From the NCBI RefSeq assembly GCF_004116405.1, contig NZ_SDIC01000002.1, positions 62,001 through 126,000 of the forward strand: 64,000 nt of DNA. The letters run 5' to 3'. The first letter of the stretch is position 1. Every line of letters starts with the position of its first letter. A program made the position numbers and the translations under genes. Below the pieces are notes generated by a model, which saw only the letters and a program-made list of their open reading frames with translations, was not told the DNA's origin and ran no database searches. Origin of the DNA: Halegenticoccus tardaugens (GTDB lineage: Archaea; Halobacteriota; Halobacteria; Halobacteriales; Haloferacaceae). Below, in pieces: positions 16,928 through 25,656 of the stretch.

Positions 16928-18574
16928 ATGACGACGTACGAAGCGTTCAGGGAGTCGTTCTCCTGGGACGACGTCTGGGAGAGCTTCGACTGGGACGGCC
17001 CGGGGCGGTTCAATATGGCCCACGAGACCGTCTGTCGACACGTGGGGTCCGGTCCGGCAGTGTACTGGGAGGGTGCCGACGACGAGCGGGAGACGCTGAC
17101 GTACGCCGACCTCGCCGACCGGAGCGCGCGGGTAGCGAACGCGCTGGAATCCGTAGGCGTCGAGCGTGGCGAACCGGTCGCCACGCTCGTCCCTCGAATC
17201 CCCGAGCTGTACCCGACGTTCCTCGGTATCTGGCGACGGGGCGCGGTCTACGTGCCGCTCTTCACCGCGTTCGGACCGAACGCGATCGCGGTTCGAGCGG
17301 GTGACGCTGGCGTGAAGACCGTCGTCACGACGACCGATTACCGCCGGAAGATTGCTGCCGTCGAGGACGAGGTGGGAATCGAGACCGTCATCGTCGTCGA
17401 TCGCGACGGTGATGGTGTCGACGACGCAGACCTCGCGTACGACGCGCTCCTCACGAACCAGACCACGACGTACGAGACGGCAGAGACCTCGGCCGACGAC
17501 CTCTGCACGCTGGAGTACACGAGCGGGACGACCGGACCGCCGAAGGGGTGCGAACTCACCCACCGCGTGCTCGCCGCCCTCACTCCATACCTCCGATGTT
17601 CGATGGCACTGAACGGCGACGAAACGGTTTGGGGGGCCGCCGATCCCGGCTGGATGTACGGGCTGCTGACCGCCGGAATCGCACCGATCAGTGCGGGCGT
17701 CCCCAACGTACTCTACGAGGGCGAGTTCGATCCAGCGGACTGGTACGCGGTGATGGAACGCTACAGCGTTACGAGCCTCGCCACGAGTCCGACCGCCTAC
17801 CGCGGGCTGATGGCCGACGACGACGCGTACGAGTCGTACGATCTCGCGCTCCGAAAGGGCAACAGCGCGGGCGAACCGCTCAATCCCGAAGTGATACGCT
17901 GGTTCAACGAAGCACTCGGCGTGACAGTCCACGATCACTACGGCGTAACCGAGTGCGGGATGGTCGCCGGCAACCACCACGCCTGCGAGATGGCGGTCAA
18001 GCCGGGGAGCATGGGTCGACCGCTCCCGGGGTTCGACGTCCGCGTCGTCAATCCAAAGACCGGGGGCGAGGCCGACGCGGAGGAGGTCGGCGAACTCGCG
18101 GTCGCCCGCGGGGAGGCAACGTACTTCGCGGGATACCGGAACGCGCCGGAGAAGACGGCGGAAGCGTGGGTCGAACGCGACGGAGACGCGCTCTTCCTGA
18201 CGGGCGACGCCGCCAGATGCGACGGGGACGGCTCCCTTTGGTTCGTCGGACGTGCCGATGACGTCATCATCTCCTCGGGCTACCGGATCGGTCCGTTCGA
18301 AGTCGAGAGCACGCTCCTCGAACACGAGGCGGTCGCGGAGGCGGCCGTCGTCGGCGTGCCCGACGAAAAGCGCGGAGAACTGGTGAAGGCGTACGTCGTC
18401 GCAACCGCGGGGACCGACCGCGACGAGGACGGGTTGGCCGCGTCGGTACGGGAGTTCGTCCGCGCCCGTCTCGCCAAGCACGCCTACCCCCGAGACGTTG
18501 AGTTCGTCGACGACCTTCCGAAGACGTCGAGCGGAAAGATACGCCGGGTCGAACTCCGCGAACGAGAGCCGTAG
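16928..18574 (+). CDS. AMP-forming acyl-CoA synthetase (acetyl/medium-chain type)
   Basis: 548-aa adenylate-forming ligase of the acetyl-CoA or medium-chain acyl-CoA synthetase branch. The N-terminus FSWDDVWESFDW is typical. Further motifs: YTSGTTGPPKGCELTH, YGVTECGMV, FLTGDAARCDGDGSLWFVGRADDVIISSGYRI-type hinge region and KTSSGKIRRVELR with the catalytic lysine. ATG 16928 is preferred to GTG 16898. It lies 140 bp after the hydratase, possibly with its own promoter. It could activate the short-chain product or the primary acid of the adjacent pathway. Confidence 0.9.
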   Translation: MTTYEAFRESFSWDDVWESFDWDGPGRFNMAHETVCRHVGSGPAVYWEGADDERETLTYADLADRSARVANALESVGVERGEPVATLVPRIPELYPTFLGIWRRGAVYVPLFTAFGPNAIAVRAGDAGVKTVVTTTDYRRKIAAVEDEVGIETVIVVDRDGDGVDDADLAYDALLTNQTTTYETAETSADDLCTLEYTSGTTGPPKGCELTHRVLAALTPYLRCSMALNGDETVWGAADPGWMYGLLTAGIAPISAGVPNVLYEGEFDPADWYAVMERYSVTSLATSPTAYRGLMADDDAYESYDLALRKGNSAGEPLNPEVIRWFNEALGVTVHDHYGVTECGMVAGNHHACEMAVKPGSMGRPLPGFDVRVVNPKTGGEADAEEVGELAVARGEATYFAGYRNAPEKTAEAWVERDGDALFLTGDAARCDGDGSLWFVGRADDVIISSGYRIGPFEVESTLLEHEAVAEAAVVGVPDEKRGELVKAYVVATAGTDRDEDGLAASVREFVRARLAKHAYPRDVEFVDDLPKTSSGKIRRVELREREP

Positions 18575-18687
18575 CTCTGCCGAGGGATCGAGCGTTGGGG
18601 ACCGACGGGGGTTCGGGCCGTCACCTCCCCGGGACAAACTCTTTGGTACCCCCCCGAAAACGTCGTCACAGAACGGATTCACTTTCG

Positions 18688-20283
18688 ATGGCGCTGGACA
18701 TCCTCTTCGAGAACGCGAAGATCGTCGACGGTACCGGAGCACCGCGGTTCGACGGTGCCGTCGGCGTCGAAGACGGACGGATACGGCTCATCTCGAGAAA
18801 GCGCGAGCCGAACGCGTCCGCGACGGACCATGTGGACGTGGACGGGATGGTCGTCGCGCCGGGGTTCATCGATACCCACTCGCACTCGGACTTACAGCTT
18901 TTTGCGGATCCGACGCTCGCGCCAAAACTCCGCCAGGGAATCACCACCGAGATTCTCGGACACGACGGGTTTTCTATGGCCCCGATTTCCGACGACCAGA
19001 TCGACAAGTGGCGAACACAGGTCCGCGGCCTCACGGGAAGCGTCGACGTCGAGTGGGCGTGGAACAGCATAGGCGAATACTTGGATGCCGTCGCGACGAA
19101 CGGCGCCGCGGTGAACCTCGCGAGTCTGGTCGGTCACGGGACCGTCCGGTTTGCGGTTCTCGGGATGGACGATCGGGAGCCGACTGCCACCGAGCGAGGG
19201 GAGATGGAGGATCTCGTCGCGAGGAGCCTGGCGGAGGGGGCCGTTGGCCTGTCGGTGGGGCTCATCTACCCGCCATCCAGCTACGCGAAGACCAAGGAAC
19301 TGACCGCGCTCGCCGGACGCGCCGCGGCCGAGGGCCGGCCGTTCGTCCCCTACATTCGGAGCGAGGGACGGTGGATCTGGAACGCGCTCGACGAACTCGT
19401 CGAAATTGGCGCCGAAGCCGGCGTCGCGTGTCACCTCACGCACTTCAAGATGGCGGGGGCGAAACAACACGGCAAAGCCGAACGCGGAATCCACCTCATC
19501 GAGGCGGCGCGAGAGCGCGGCGTTGACATCACGGTCGAGCAGTATCCGTACGCGGCCGCGAGCACCAAACTCTCGACGGTTCTCCCGCCGTGGGTCCACG
19601 CGAAGGGGCGCGGCGAGCTCCTCGACACGTTGCGGGACGACGACGCTCGCGCGCGGATGAAACGGGACGTTGAAGCGTGGCGGATCGAGGGCTGGGAAAA
19701 CTTCGGCGCACTCGCGGGATGGGACCGGATCGTTATCACGAACGTCCCCTCCGACGAGAACGCCCACCTGGAAGGGACGACTGTGGCGACGTTCGCCCGC
19801 GATCGGGATCGGGAACCGATCGACGCCGTCTGCGACCTCCTGATCGAGGAGGAACTTGGCGTCAGCATGGTCTTGCACCTGCTGGCGGAGTCGGACCTCG
19901 AAGAAATCCTCGCGTACGAGGCCGTAAACATCGCGACCGACGGGCTGTTCGGCGGGACGCCGCACCCGCGGGTATACGGGGCGTTCCCCCGGGTCCTCGG
20001 CCGGTACGTTCGAGAAAAGAACGTGCTCTCCTTGGAGGATGCCGTGAGAAAGATGACCTCGCTGCCGGCTCGCGCGATGGGTTTCGATACGAAGGGGATC
20101 GTTCGCCCCGAGATGGACGCGGATCTGGTGGTGTTCGATCCGGATCTCGTCGGGAGTCCAGCGACGTACGAAAATCCCAAGCGACGACCGCGGGGCGTGG
20201 CGCACGTTGTCGTCAACGGCGAGTTCGCCGTCCGCGACGGCGAGGTCACCGGCAACACGCCCGGCGAGGTGATCCGCCAGTAG
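18688..20283 (+). CDS. N-acyl-D-amino acid deacylase-like amidohydrolase
   Basis: 531-aa metal-dependent amidohydrolase of the D-aminoacylase group. The metal motif DTHSHSD lies near 65-71, the GITTEILGHDGFS loop near 90, HLTHFKM near 250 with further ligands, and the C-terminal DADLVVFDP strand is typical of the composite beta domain. In classical D-aminoacylases the loop has Cys (GNCGFS); here it is Asp (GHDGFS), which marks a subgroup whose substrate is uncertain. Cytoplasmic. ATG 18688 starts exactly at the conserved beta strand. The neighbouring sodium symporter could import the N-acylated substrate. Confidence 0.87.
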   Translation: MALDILFENAKIVDGTGAPRFDGAVGVEDGRIRLISRKREPNASATDHVDVDGMVVAPGFIDTHSHSDLQLFADPTLAPKLRQGITTEILGHDGFSMAPISDDQIDKWRTQVRGLTGSVDVEWAWNSIGEYLDAVATNGAAVNLASLVGHGTVRFAVLGMDDREPTATERGEMEDLVARSLAEGAVGLSVGLIYPPSSYAKTKELTALAGRAAAEGRPFVPYIRSEGRWIWNALDELVEIGAEAGVACHLTHFKMAGAKQHGKAERGIHLIEAARERGVDITVEQYPYAAASTKLSTVLPPWVHAKGRGELLDTLRDDDARARMKRDVEAWRIEGWENFGALAGWDRIVITNVPSDENAHLEGTTVATFARDRDREPIDAVCDLLIEEELGVSMVLHLLAESDLEEILAYEAVNIATDGLFGGTPHPRVYGAFPRVLGRYVREKNVLSLEDAVRKMTSLPARAMGFDTKGIVRPEMDADLVVFDPDLVGSPATYENPKRRPRGVAHVVVNGEFAVRDGEVTGNTPGEVIRQ

Positions 20284-20355
20284 CACCTCGCCGACCGAAC
20301 GCCCGGGTTCGCGGTTCGCAGCGACGTCGAGAGGGCGGGTCCGCGAACGGTAGCC

Positions 20356-20361
20356 TTTTTT
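20356..20361 (+). terminator. oligo-T run after the D-aminoacylase-like gene
   Basis: Six thymidines 73 bp after the stop at 20283, placed before the next gene; archaeal intrinsic termination often occurs at such runs. Weak on its own. Confidence 0.3.
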
Positions 20362-20383
20362 CACACCCTGTCGAATCGGCGGT

Positions 20384-20887
20384 ATGTTTTGGAAACTCAT
20401 CTCGGCGCTTATCGGCTCTCGGTGGCGAGCGTTCTGCGGCCTCTCCCAGGATCGGTTTCTCGCGGTCGCGACGACCGCGCTCGACGACCTCGGGTACCGG
20501 TACGACCTCGAGGAGACATCGACGACGCGGGGGGAACGAACGATGCTCGGAGCGGCGGAGCGCGGCCACCGATTCGCCGTTTCCGACCCCGTGTCGTTCG
20601 ACGTGACAGTCATCACCGCGACGACGGATCCGGTGGCGGACCTCGTGATGTCGGTGTTTGTGACAGAAGAGCAGCAATCGGACATCACGTCGGACCTCTG
20701 CGTCGTGACGCTGAGCCCGGTAACCGCCGCTACGCGCGAGGAAATCGCGCGGTTCGTGACCGCGGTCATCGGCGCGAGCGAAACCCCACCGTGGAAGCTC
20801 ACCCACCACATCAGGTTTCGTTTGGCCGTGCTGCTTCGCCTCAAGGTTCGCCTCCTCTGGAAGTACTGGCTCCACGCGTCGAATTGA
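20384..20887 (+). CDS. unrecognised small protein, 167 aa
   Basis: No family recognised. The N-terminus (MFWKLISALIGSRWRAF) is hydrophobic and basic. The middle is a mixed alpha/beta domain (FAVSDPVSFDVTVITATTD), and the C-terminus is strongly basic and hydrophobic (RFRLAVLLRLKVRLLWKYW), unusual for a halophile and suggestive of membrane-surface association at both ends. It lies alone between the deacylase and the convergent symporter gene. Confidence 0.6.
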   Translation: MFWKLISALIGSRWRAFCGLSQDRFLAVATTALDDLGYRYDLEETSTTRGERTMLGAAERGHRFAVSDPVSFDVTVITATTDPVADLVMSVFVTEEQQSDITSDLCVVTLSPVTAATREEIARFVTAVIGASETPPWKLTHHIRFRLAVLLRLKVRLLWKYWLHASN

Positions 20888-20972
20888 CCACCCATTGTCC
20901 ATCGCAGACGGTCGTCAACCGATGGGCGGCGAGTCGGAAACGCGTCGTCGAAACGCGGACGGACCGCGACGT

Positions 20973-22475
20973 TCAGTCGTCGCCCACCGTTCTCGGTCGG
21001 CTCTCGACGGCTTCGCTGTGGAAGGACTGGAAGCCGGCGAGTTCGTCCCCGGTTGGTCGACGCGTTCCGAGACTGACGGCGACGTAGACGACGAGCCCGA
21101 GCGGAACGGCGACGAGCGCCTCGCTGAACGGTGCCTCCATCACTCCGCCGAAGAGTAAGAATCCGTAGGCGAGAAAGCCGACGATCATCGCCGCGATCGC
21201 ACCCCACTCGTTCGCACGTTTCCACCACGTCCCGACCGCCAGGGCGGGGAACAGCCCGCTCGCGAGGCCGCCGGTGACGAGCGTCGTCATCGTCGCGATG
21301 ATTCCCGGCGGATCGAACGCGATCACCGTCGCGGAGGCAGCCCCGAGCCAGATGACGGACACTCCGAGCGTCGTCTCCTGGCGTTCGGTCAGGTCCACGT
21401 CGAAAATACGGGGGAGGTCGTGGCTGACGCTGGCGCTCAGCGCCACGAGAAGCGCGTCGGTCGTCGACATGACGGCGGCGAGGAGGCCGGCCGCGCCCAG
21501 CCCTTGCACCAGTGGACCGAAAAACTCCGCGAGGACGGCGTAGTAGAAGTGATCACCGGTCGAGAGGTTCGGCTCCGTCGCCATCGCCGCCCCCGCGACG
21601 ACGAACGCGGAGACGCTGAACGTGGTGATGTACAGGAAGATCGTCCACATGATCGATCGGCGGGCCGTCCGGTCGCTGTCACTCGCGAGGACGCGTTGGC
21701 CAAGCTGGGGCAGGCTCAGCGTCCCGAGAATCCAGACGAGGGCGACGCCGATGTGAGAGAGACCAGGCATGTTCGAACTTGCGAACTCCGGATCGTTCGC
21801 GAGCGCGCTCGAGATCGTTCCGCCGACGCCGCCGAATTCGAGCAGAATCAGCGGCACCGGGAGGAGCGTTAGGAGGACCATCATGATCCCCTGGATGAAA
21901 TCGGTCCACGTGACGGCCCACATGCCGCCAAGAGAGACGTAGAGCGCGAAAACCAGCGCGGCGATCACGACGCCGACCTCGTAGCCGATCTGGGGAAGCA
22001 CGAAGTTCATCGTGATGCCGCCCGCGGTGAGTTGGGGGACGAGATACGCCCACGCTCCGATCGCGAAGATGAGCGCCGCGACGAGCCGAACGCGTTTGCT
22101 ATCGTAACGGAGTTCGAGGTAGTTCGGCACCGTATAGACGCCGGCGCGTCGAATCGGTGCCGCGAGAAAGATCATCAAGAAGAGGCCGCCGGAGGCGACG
22201 GCCGTGGTAACAAGCACCGCGAAGGCGGCGCCGAATTCGTACGCAAACCCGCCAATCCCGAAGAAGGATCCCGCACTGGCGAGGACGGCGTAGTAACAGA
22301 TCGCCTGCATCCATTCTGGAATCTTCCCGCCCGCGATCCAAAAATCGGCGGTCGATTCGCGGGAGCGACTGAAGAAGAAGCCCCCGATTCCGACCACCAA
22401 GAGGAAGTAGAGGAAGACGACGACGATCGCTTCGAATCCGCTACTGACTTCGGGGGTCACCTGCAGCGTGGTCAC
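20973..22475 (-). CDS. sodium:solute symporter (SSS family)
   Basis: 500-aa membrane protein with about 13 helices. SSS features include ADFWIAGGKIPEW, the GGMWAVTWTDFIQG motif and the MSTTDALLVALSASVSHDL motif, which contains Ser/Thr positions of the Na2 sodium site. The start is GTG 22475, which overlaps the stop of the upstream small membrane protein (GTGA), showing translational coupling. An upstream open frame exists but lies inside that gene. Substrate unknown; pantothenate, proline or organic-acid relatives share this fold. Confidence 0.9.
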   Translation of the reverse strand: MTTLQVTPEVSSGFEAIVVVFLYFLLVVGIGGFFFSRSRESTADFWIAGGKIPEWMQAICYYAVLASAGSFFGIGGFAYEFGAAFAVLVTTAVASGGLFLMIFLAAPIRRAGVYTVPNYLELRYDSKRVRLVAALIFAIGAWAYLVPQLTAGGITMNFVLPQIGYEVGVVIAALVFALYVSLGGMWAVTWTDFIQGIMMVLLTLLPVPLILLEFGGVGGTISSALANDPEFASSNMPGLSHIGVALVWILGTLSLPQLGQRVLASDSDRTARRSIMWTIFLYITTFSVSAFVVAGAAMATEPNLSTGDHFYYAVLAEFFGPLVQGLGAAGLLAAVMSTTDALLVALSASVSHDLPRIFDVDLTERQETTLGVSVIWLGAASATVIAFDPPGIIATMTTLVTGGLASGLFPALAVGTWWKRANEWGAIAAMIVGFLAYGFLLFGGVMEAPFSEALVAVPLGLVVYVAVSLGTRRPTGDELAGFQSFHSEAVESRPRTVGDD

Positions 22476-22819
22476 GCCCGACCACCCTCCCCGTCCCGCT
22501 GCACCGTGGTGACTTGCTCCGTTTGGTTCGCCGTTTCGTTCTTTTCGACCCAGTATTCGTAAGCGAAGCCCAGCACGATGACCGAAACCCCCCACAGTAC
22601 AGCCCCGTACGTGAAGAGCGTGTACCCCTCACTTTGCTCCCAGTAGATGGGGAGCCCTCCGCCGAAGAGGAAGAAGGTGCAAATCGTGAGGCTCGCGGTC
22701 ACGATCATCGGTCTATACCCCGACGTAACGGTCACGTCGACGTCTTCGTACGAGAAGCCGCGTTGCCGCGCCGACTGATCGTCCCCATCCGATCCCGGGT
22801 CCCCACTGTCACGCGTCAT
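22472..22819 (-). CDS. small two-helix membrane partner of the SSS symporter
   Basis: 115-aa protein with an acidic cytoplasmic N-terminus and two membrane helices (about residues 38-58 and 67-87), then a polar tail. Small subunits of this sort commonly precede SSS transporters. The 4-bp overlap with the symporter start indicates they are made together and probably form one complex. A TATA-like TTTAAGT on the minus strand near 22849-22858 could serve this two-gene transcript. Confidence 0.8.
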   Translation of the reverse strand: MTRDSGDPGSDGDDQSARQRGFSYEDVDVTVTSGYRPMIVTASLTICTFFLFGGGLPIYWEQSEGYTLFTYGAVLWGVSVIVLGFAYEYWVEKNETANQTEQVTTVQRDGEGGRA

Positions 22820-22980
22820 CGTATATCAACCATTATACGCACACAGGGGGACTTAAATCCCATCCTCGGCGGGAGTACAGCGGTAGAGATGACGGTACGC
22901 GACGATCGGACGGACTACTCGTGCGAAGGGAGCCGCAGATGTTCCCTTCGATAATCGTGCTCACGACCCTCCGAGCACTA

Positions 22981-23628
22981 TCATCCGACGCTAGCGAGCG
23001 TGTTCATGACGAGCGTTTTCATCCCACGCCGGAGCCGTTCCGAGACCGCCTGGTTGGAGATGTCGAACTCAGTGCCCAACTCCGCAGCGGTGAGCCGCCG
23101 CGGGACATCGAAGTACCCCTCTTCGGCGGCGGTGACGAGCACTTCGACCTGTCGGTCGGTGAGGCCGTGTCGGAAGCCGAGCTCGTCGTCTTCAGGGCGA
23201 TAGATGCGCGTGGGCGTCACCTGGACCTCCGTCTCGTCACAGTGGGATTTGAAGGCCGAGAGCGCCCTGTGCGACGGAAACCTGAGCTCGAATCGCCAGA
23301 CCTCGGCCGAGCCGACCGCGTCCAGTATGTCGGCGTTTTGCTCGGAGATCCCCTCCAAAACGCTGTCCGGCTCCTCAGCCCACTCGATGGCGTACAACGC
23401 TCGATCGTCGGACGACTCGAGTCGATTTAGGCTCTGAACCATCGGATGACTCAACAGGTTCCGCTCCATCGTTCCGGGGTCGCTGCCGTAGACCCAGAGA
23501 AGGGGAACCGTTCGCTCCCCCGACGGAACGACCCGCTCAAATTGGGCCCACGCCTCCGGAAGCTCCGTGAGCATGTCGGCCAGGAGGAACTGGGTAGTCT
23601 CGACTTCGAATTCAGCTATGACACTCAT
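22981..23628 (-). CDS. bat-type HTH transcriptional regulator
   Basis: 215-aa haloarchaeal regulator of the bacterio-opsin-activator family. The N-terminal alpha/beta sensor part covers residues 1-150. The C-terminal HTH_10 begins at LTDRQVEVLVTAAEEGYFDVPRR and ends with SNQAVSERLRRG. It lies between the SSS symporter and the BCCT gene, all on the minus strand but with separate promoters. Likely controls one of these uptake systems; the BCCT/betaine genes are a reasonable guess because a second bat-type regulator (32373-33023) flanks the same region. Confidence 0.9.
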   Translation of the reverse strand: MSVIAEFEVETTQFLLADMLTELPEAWAQFERVVPSGERTVPLLWVYGSDPGTMERNLLSHPMVQSLNRLESSDDRALYAIEWAEEPDSVLEGISEQNADILDAVGSAEVWRFELRFPSHRALSAFKSHCDETEVQVTPTRIYRPEDDELGFRHGLTDRQVEVLVTAAEEGYFDVPRRLTAAELGTEFDISNQAVSERLRRGMKTLVMNTLASVG

Positions 23629-23826
23629 GCTCTAGGAAACTCGACGAAAAAGACTTAGTCATGGTGGCTCCCCGAAGACGGCCACTCCCCGCACTCGTGC
23701 AACGTCTCTCTCGGCGGTGGACCGAGCTACGGGCACGTCATGCAATCCCACTAGGATACCTCCAGCGGCGACAGCGCCAGTTCGACCGTAAACGCTCGGG
23801 AGGATCGGCGAACGGAACAGGCGCGC

Positions 23827-25446
23827 TCAGTCGTCCTCCGAAGCGGCTGCCCCGGTCGACGCCGAGGACGACTCGTTTTCGCGGAGAAAGACCGCCCGTC
23901 GACCGCCGAAGGTGGAAATCATAACCGCGACGGCGATCAGGGTGATGATCGCGAAGGGGCCGCCGGCGATGATGGCAGCCTGCTGGAGCGCCTCGGTGCC
24001 CCCGCCGACCATCAACAGGGAGGCGAGCGCGCCCATCAGACTGCCCCAGATAACGCGGTTTATCGTCGACGGGCTCTCCTTTCCTCCAGTGGTAAGCATG
24101 GCCAGCGCGAGCGTCGAGGAGTCCGCCGACGTGACGAAGAACGTCGTCACCAACACGAGAAAGAGCACAGTCAGCAACTCCCCGCCGGGAAGCGCCTCGA
24201 ACAGGGGATAACCGGCGACGGCCTCGTCGAACGCCCACGCTTCCAGCGTCCCGAGGATGTTCGCCTGACCTGACGATTGCAGGTAGATCGACGTCCCGCC
24301 CATCGTGGCGAACCAGGGGATGGTGACACTTGTCGAGGCGAGAACGCCGGTCGCGGCAACCTGTCGGACGGTCCGGCCGCGGGAAATCCGGGCAATGAAC
24401 AGTCCGACGAACGGTGCCCACGAGAACCACCACGCCCAGTAGAAGATCGTCCACGCGCCGACGAAGTCGCCGTCAGCGCCGACCCCACCGGTCTCACCGG
24501 CACCGAGGTACAGGCTCATCGTGACGAATTCGTTGATGTAACCGCCGAGAGCCTGCGTTCCGACCGTCACGATGTAGACTGTCGGTCCAAGGACGAACGC
24601 CAGCGCGGTCAGGACGCCAAACAAGCCCATGTTGAAGTACGAGATCCGGAGGATGCCCCGCTCCACGCCGAGCGCGACGGAGAGGGTGAATGCGACGGTC
24701 AAACCGGTGATGACGAGCACCGTCCCGGTGTCTCCCAGCGCGACGCCGCCGCTGTACTCGAGACCGACGAGGAATTGTCTGCCGACGAGACCGAGCGTCG
24801 TCGCGATGCCGCCGATCGTCGCGAACACCGCCAGGACGTCGACGGACTTAGCCATTGGACCGTCGAGGTTGTCGAAGCCGACGATAGGACCGATAATCGT
24901 CGAAATCCGCATCGGCGCGTCCTTGCGGTAGGCAAAGTACGCGATTGGGATCGCCACGATCACGTACGCGGACCACGCGGACAGGCCCCAGTGGAAGAAC
25001 GTGTACTGGAGGGCGTCAACCGCGGCTCCGGTCGACCTCGGCTCGGATCCTGACAACGGCGAGGGCGTAGAGTAATGGAAGATCGCTTCCGCCGGACCCC
25101 AGAACACGATCCCGGCGGCGATTCCCGCGGAGAACAGCATCGCGAAGTACGCGGGGAAGCTGAACTCCGGCTCTTCGTCTTTGGCGCCGAGTTTGATGTT
25201 GCCCCACGGACCGAAGATCAGATAGAGGACGAAGACCACGAGCGAGAACATCGAGACGAGGTAGGCCCATCCCAGCGACTTCCAGAGGAACGTGTTCGCG
25301 CTCTCCATTCGCTCGAACGCCGCGTCCGGGCGAACGAGGAACGCGGCCACGACGATCACGGTCACGAGGAACCCGGGGCTGAAGACGGCGAAGTCGAGTT
25401 CGTCCAGAAACGCTCGTAACGGTCCGTCCGCGTCGCGTTCACTCAT
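23827..25446 (-). CDS. BCCT-family betaine/choline/carnitine transporter
   Basis: 539-aa 12-helix transporter of the same family as the one at 4479-6101. Motifs: FGPWGNIKLG, FWGPAEAIFHYSTPSP, FYWAWWFSWAPFVGLFIARISRGR-type signature near 305-330 and TTFFVTSADSSTLALAML. It is upstream-adjacent to the betaine-type catabolic genes at 25657-31993, so import of glycine betaine or another quaternary amine for catabolism is likely. The 210-bp leader (25447-25656) holds the palindrome GGTATACC at 25559-25566. Confidence 0.92.
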   Translation of the reverse strand: MSERDADGPLRAFLDELDFAVFSPGFLVTVIVVAAFLVRPDAAFERMESANTFLWKSLGWAYLVSMFSLVVFVLYLIFGPWGNIKLGAKDEEPEFSFPAYFAMLFSAGIAAGIVFWGPAEAIFHYSTPSPLSGSEPRSTGAAVDALQYTFFHWGLSAWSAYVIVAIPIAYFAYRKDAPMRISTIIGPIVGFDNLDGPMAKSVDVLAVFATIGGIATTLGLVGRQFLVGLEYSGGVALGDTGTVLVITGLTVAFTLSVALGVERGILRISYFNMGLFGVLTALAFVLGPTVYIVTVGTQALGGYINEFVTMSLYLGAGETGGVGADGDFVGAWTIFYWAWWFSWAPFVGLFIARISRGRTVRQVAATGVLASTSVTIPWFATMGGTSIYLQSSGQANILGTLEAWAFDEAVAGYPLFEALPGGELLTVLFLVLVTTFFVTSADSSTLALAMLTTGGKESPSTINRVIWGSLMGALASLLMVGGGTEALQQAAIIAGGPFAIITLIAVAVMISTFGGRRAVFLRENESSSASTGAAASEDD

Positions 25447-25656
25447 GGCGGGTCACCACTCGCGTCGGTCATTGATCTCTTCGGGCTGTCTTTCCGTGCC
25501 AGTACGACGGCGATCAGTTTGCGCAGCGACGTTCGAGGCCATGACAATTCTCGCCACGGTATACCATGACAGTGTCGCGTATCAACATTCGTCTTTATCA
25601 CCTGCGTCGCTTATAAACGAACGGTCGAACAAGTGAGGTCGGGTCGTCAGAACAGT

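Noticed and set aside
18892-21228. 778-codon minus-strand open frame
   Set aside because: Lies opposite the D-aminoacylase-like gene and spans intergenic DNA; no domain-like sequence, arginine-rich composition unlike haloarchaeal proteins.
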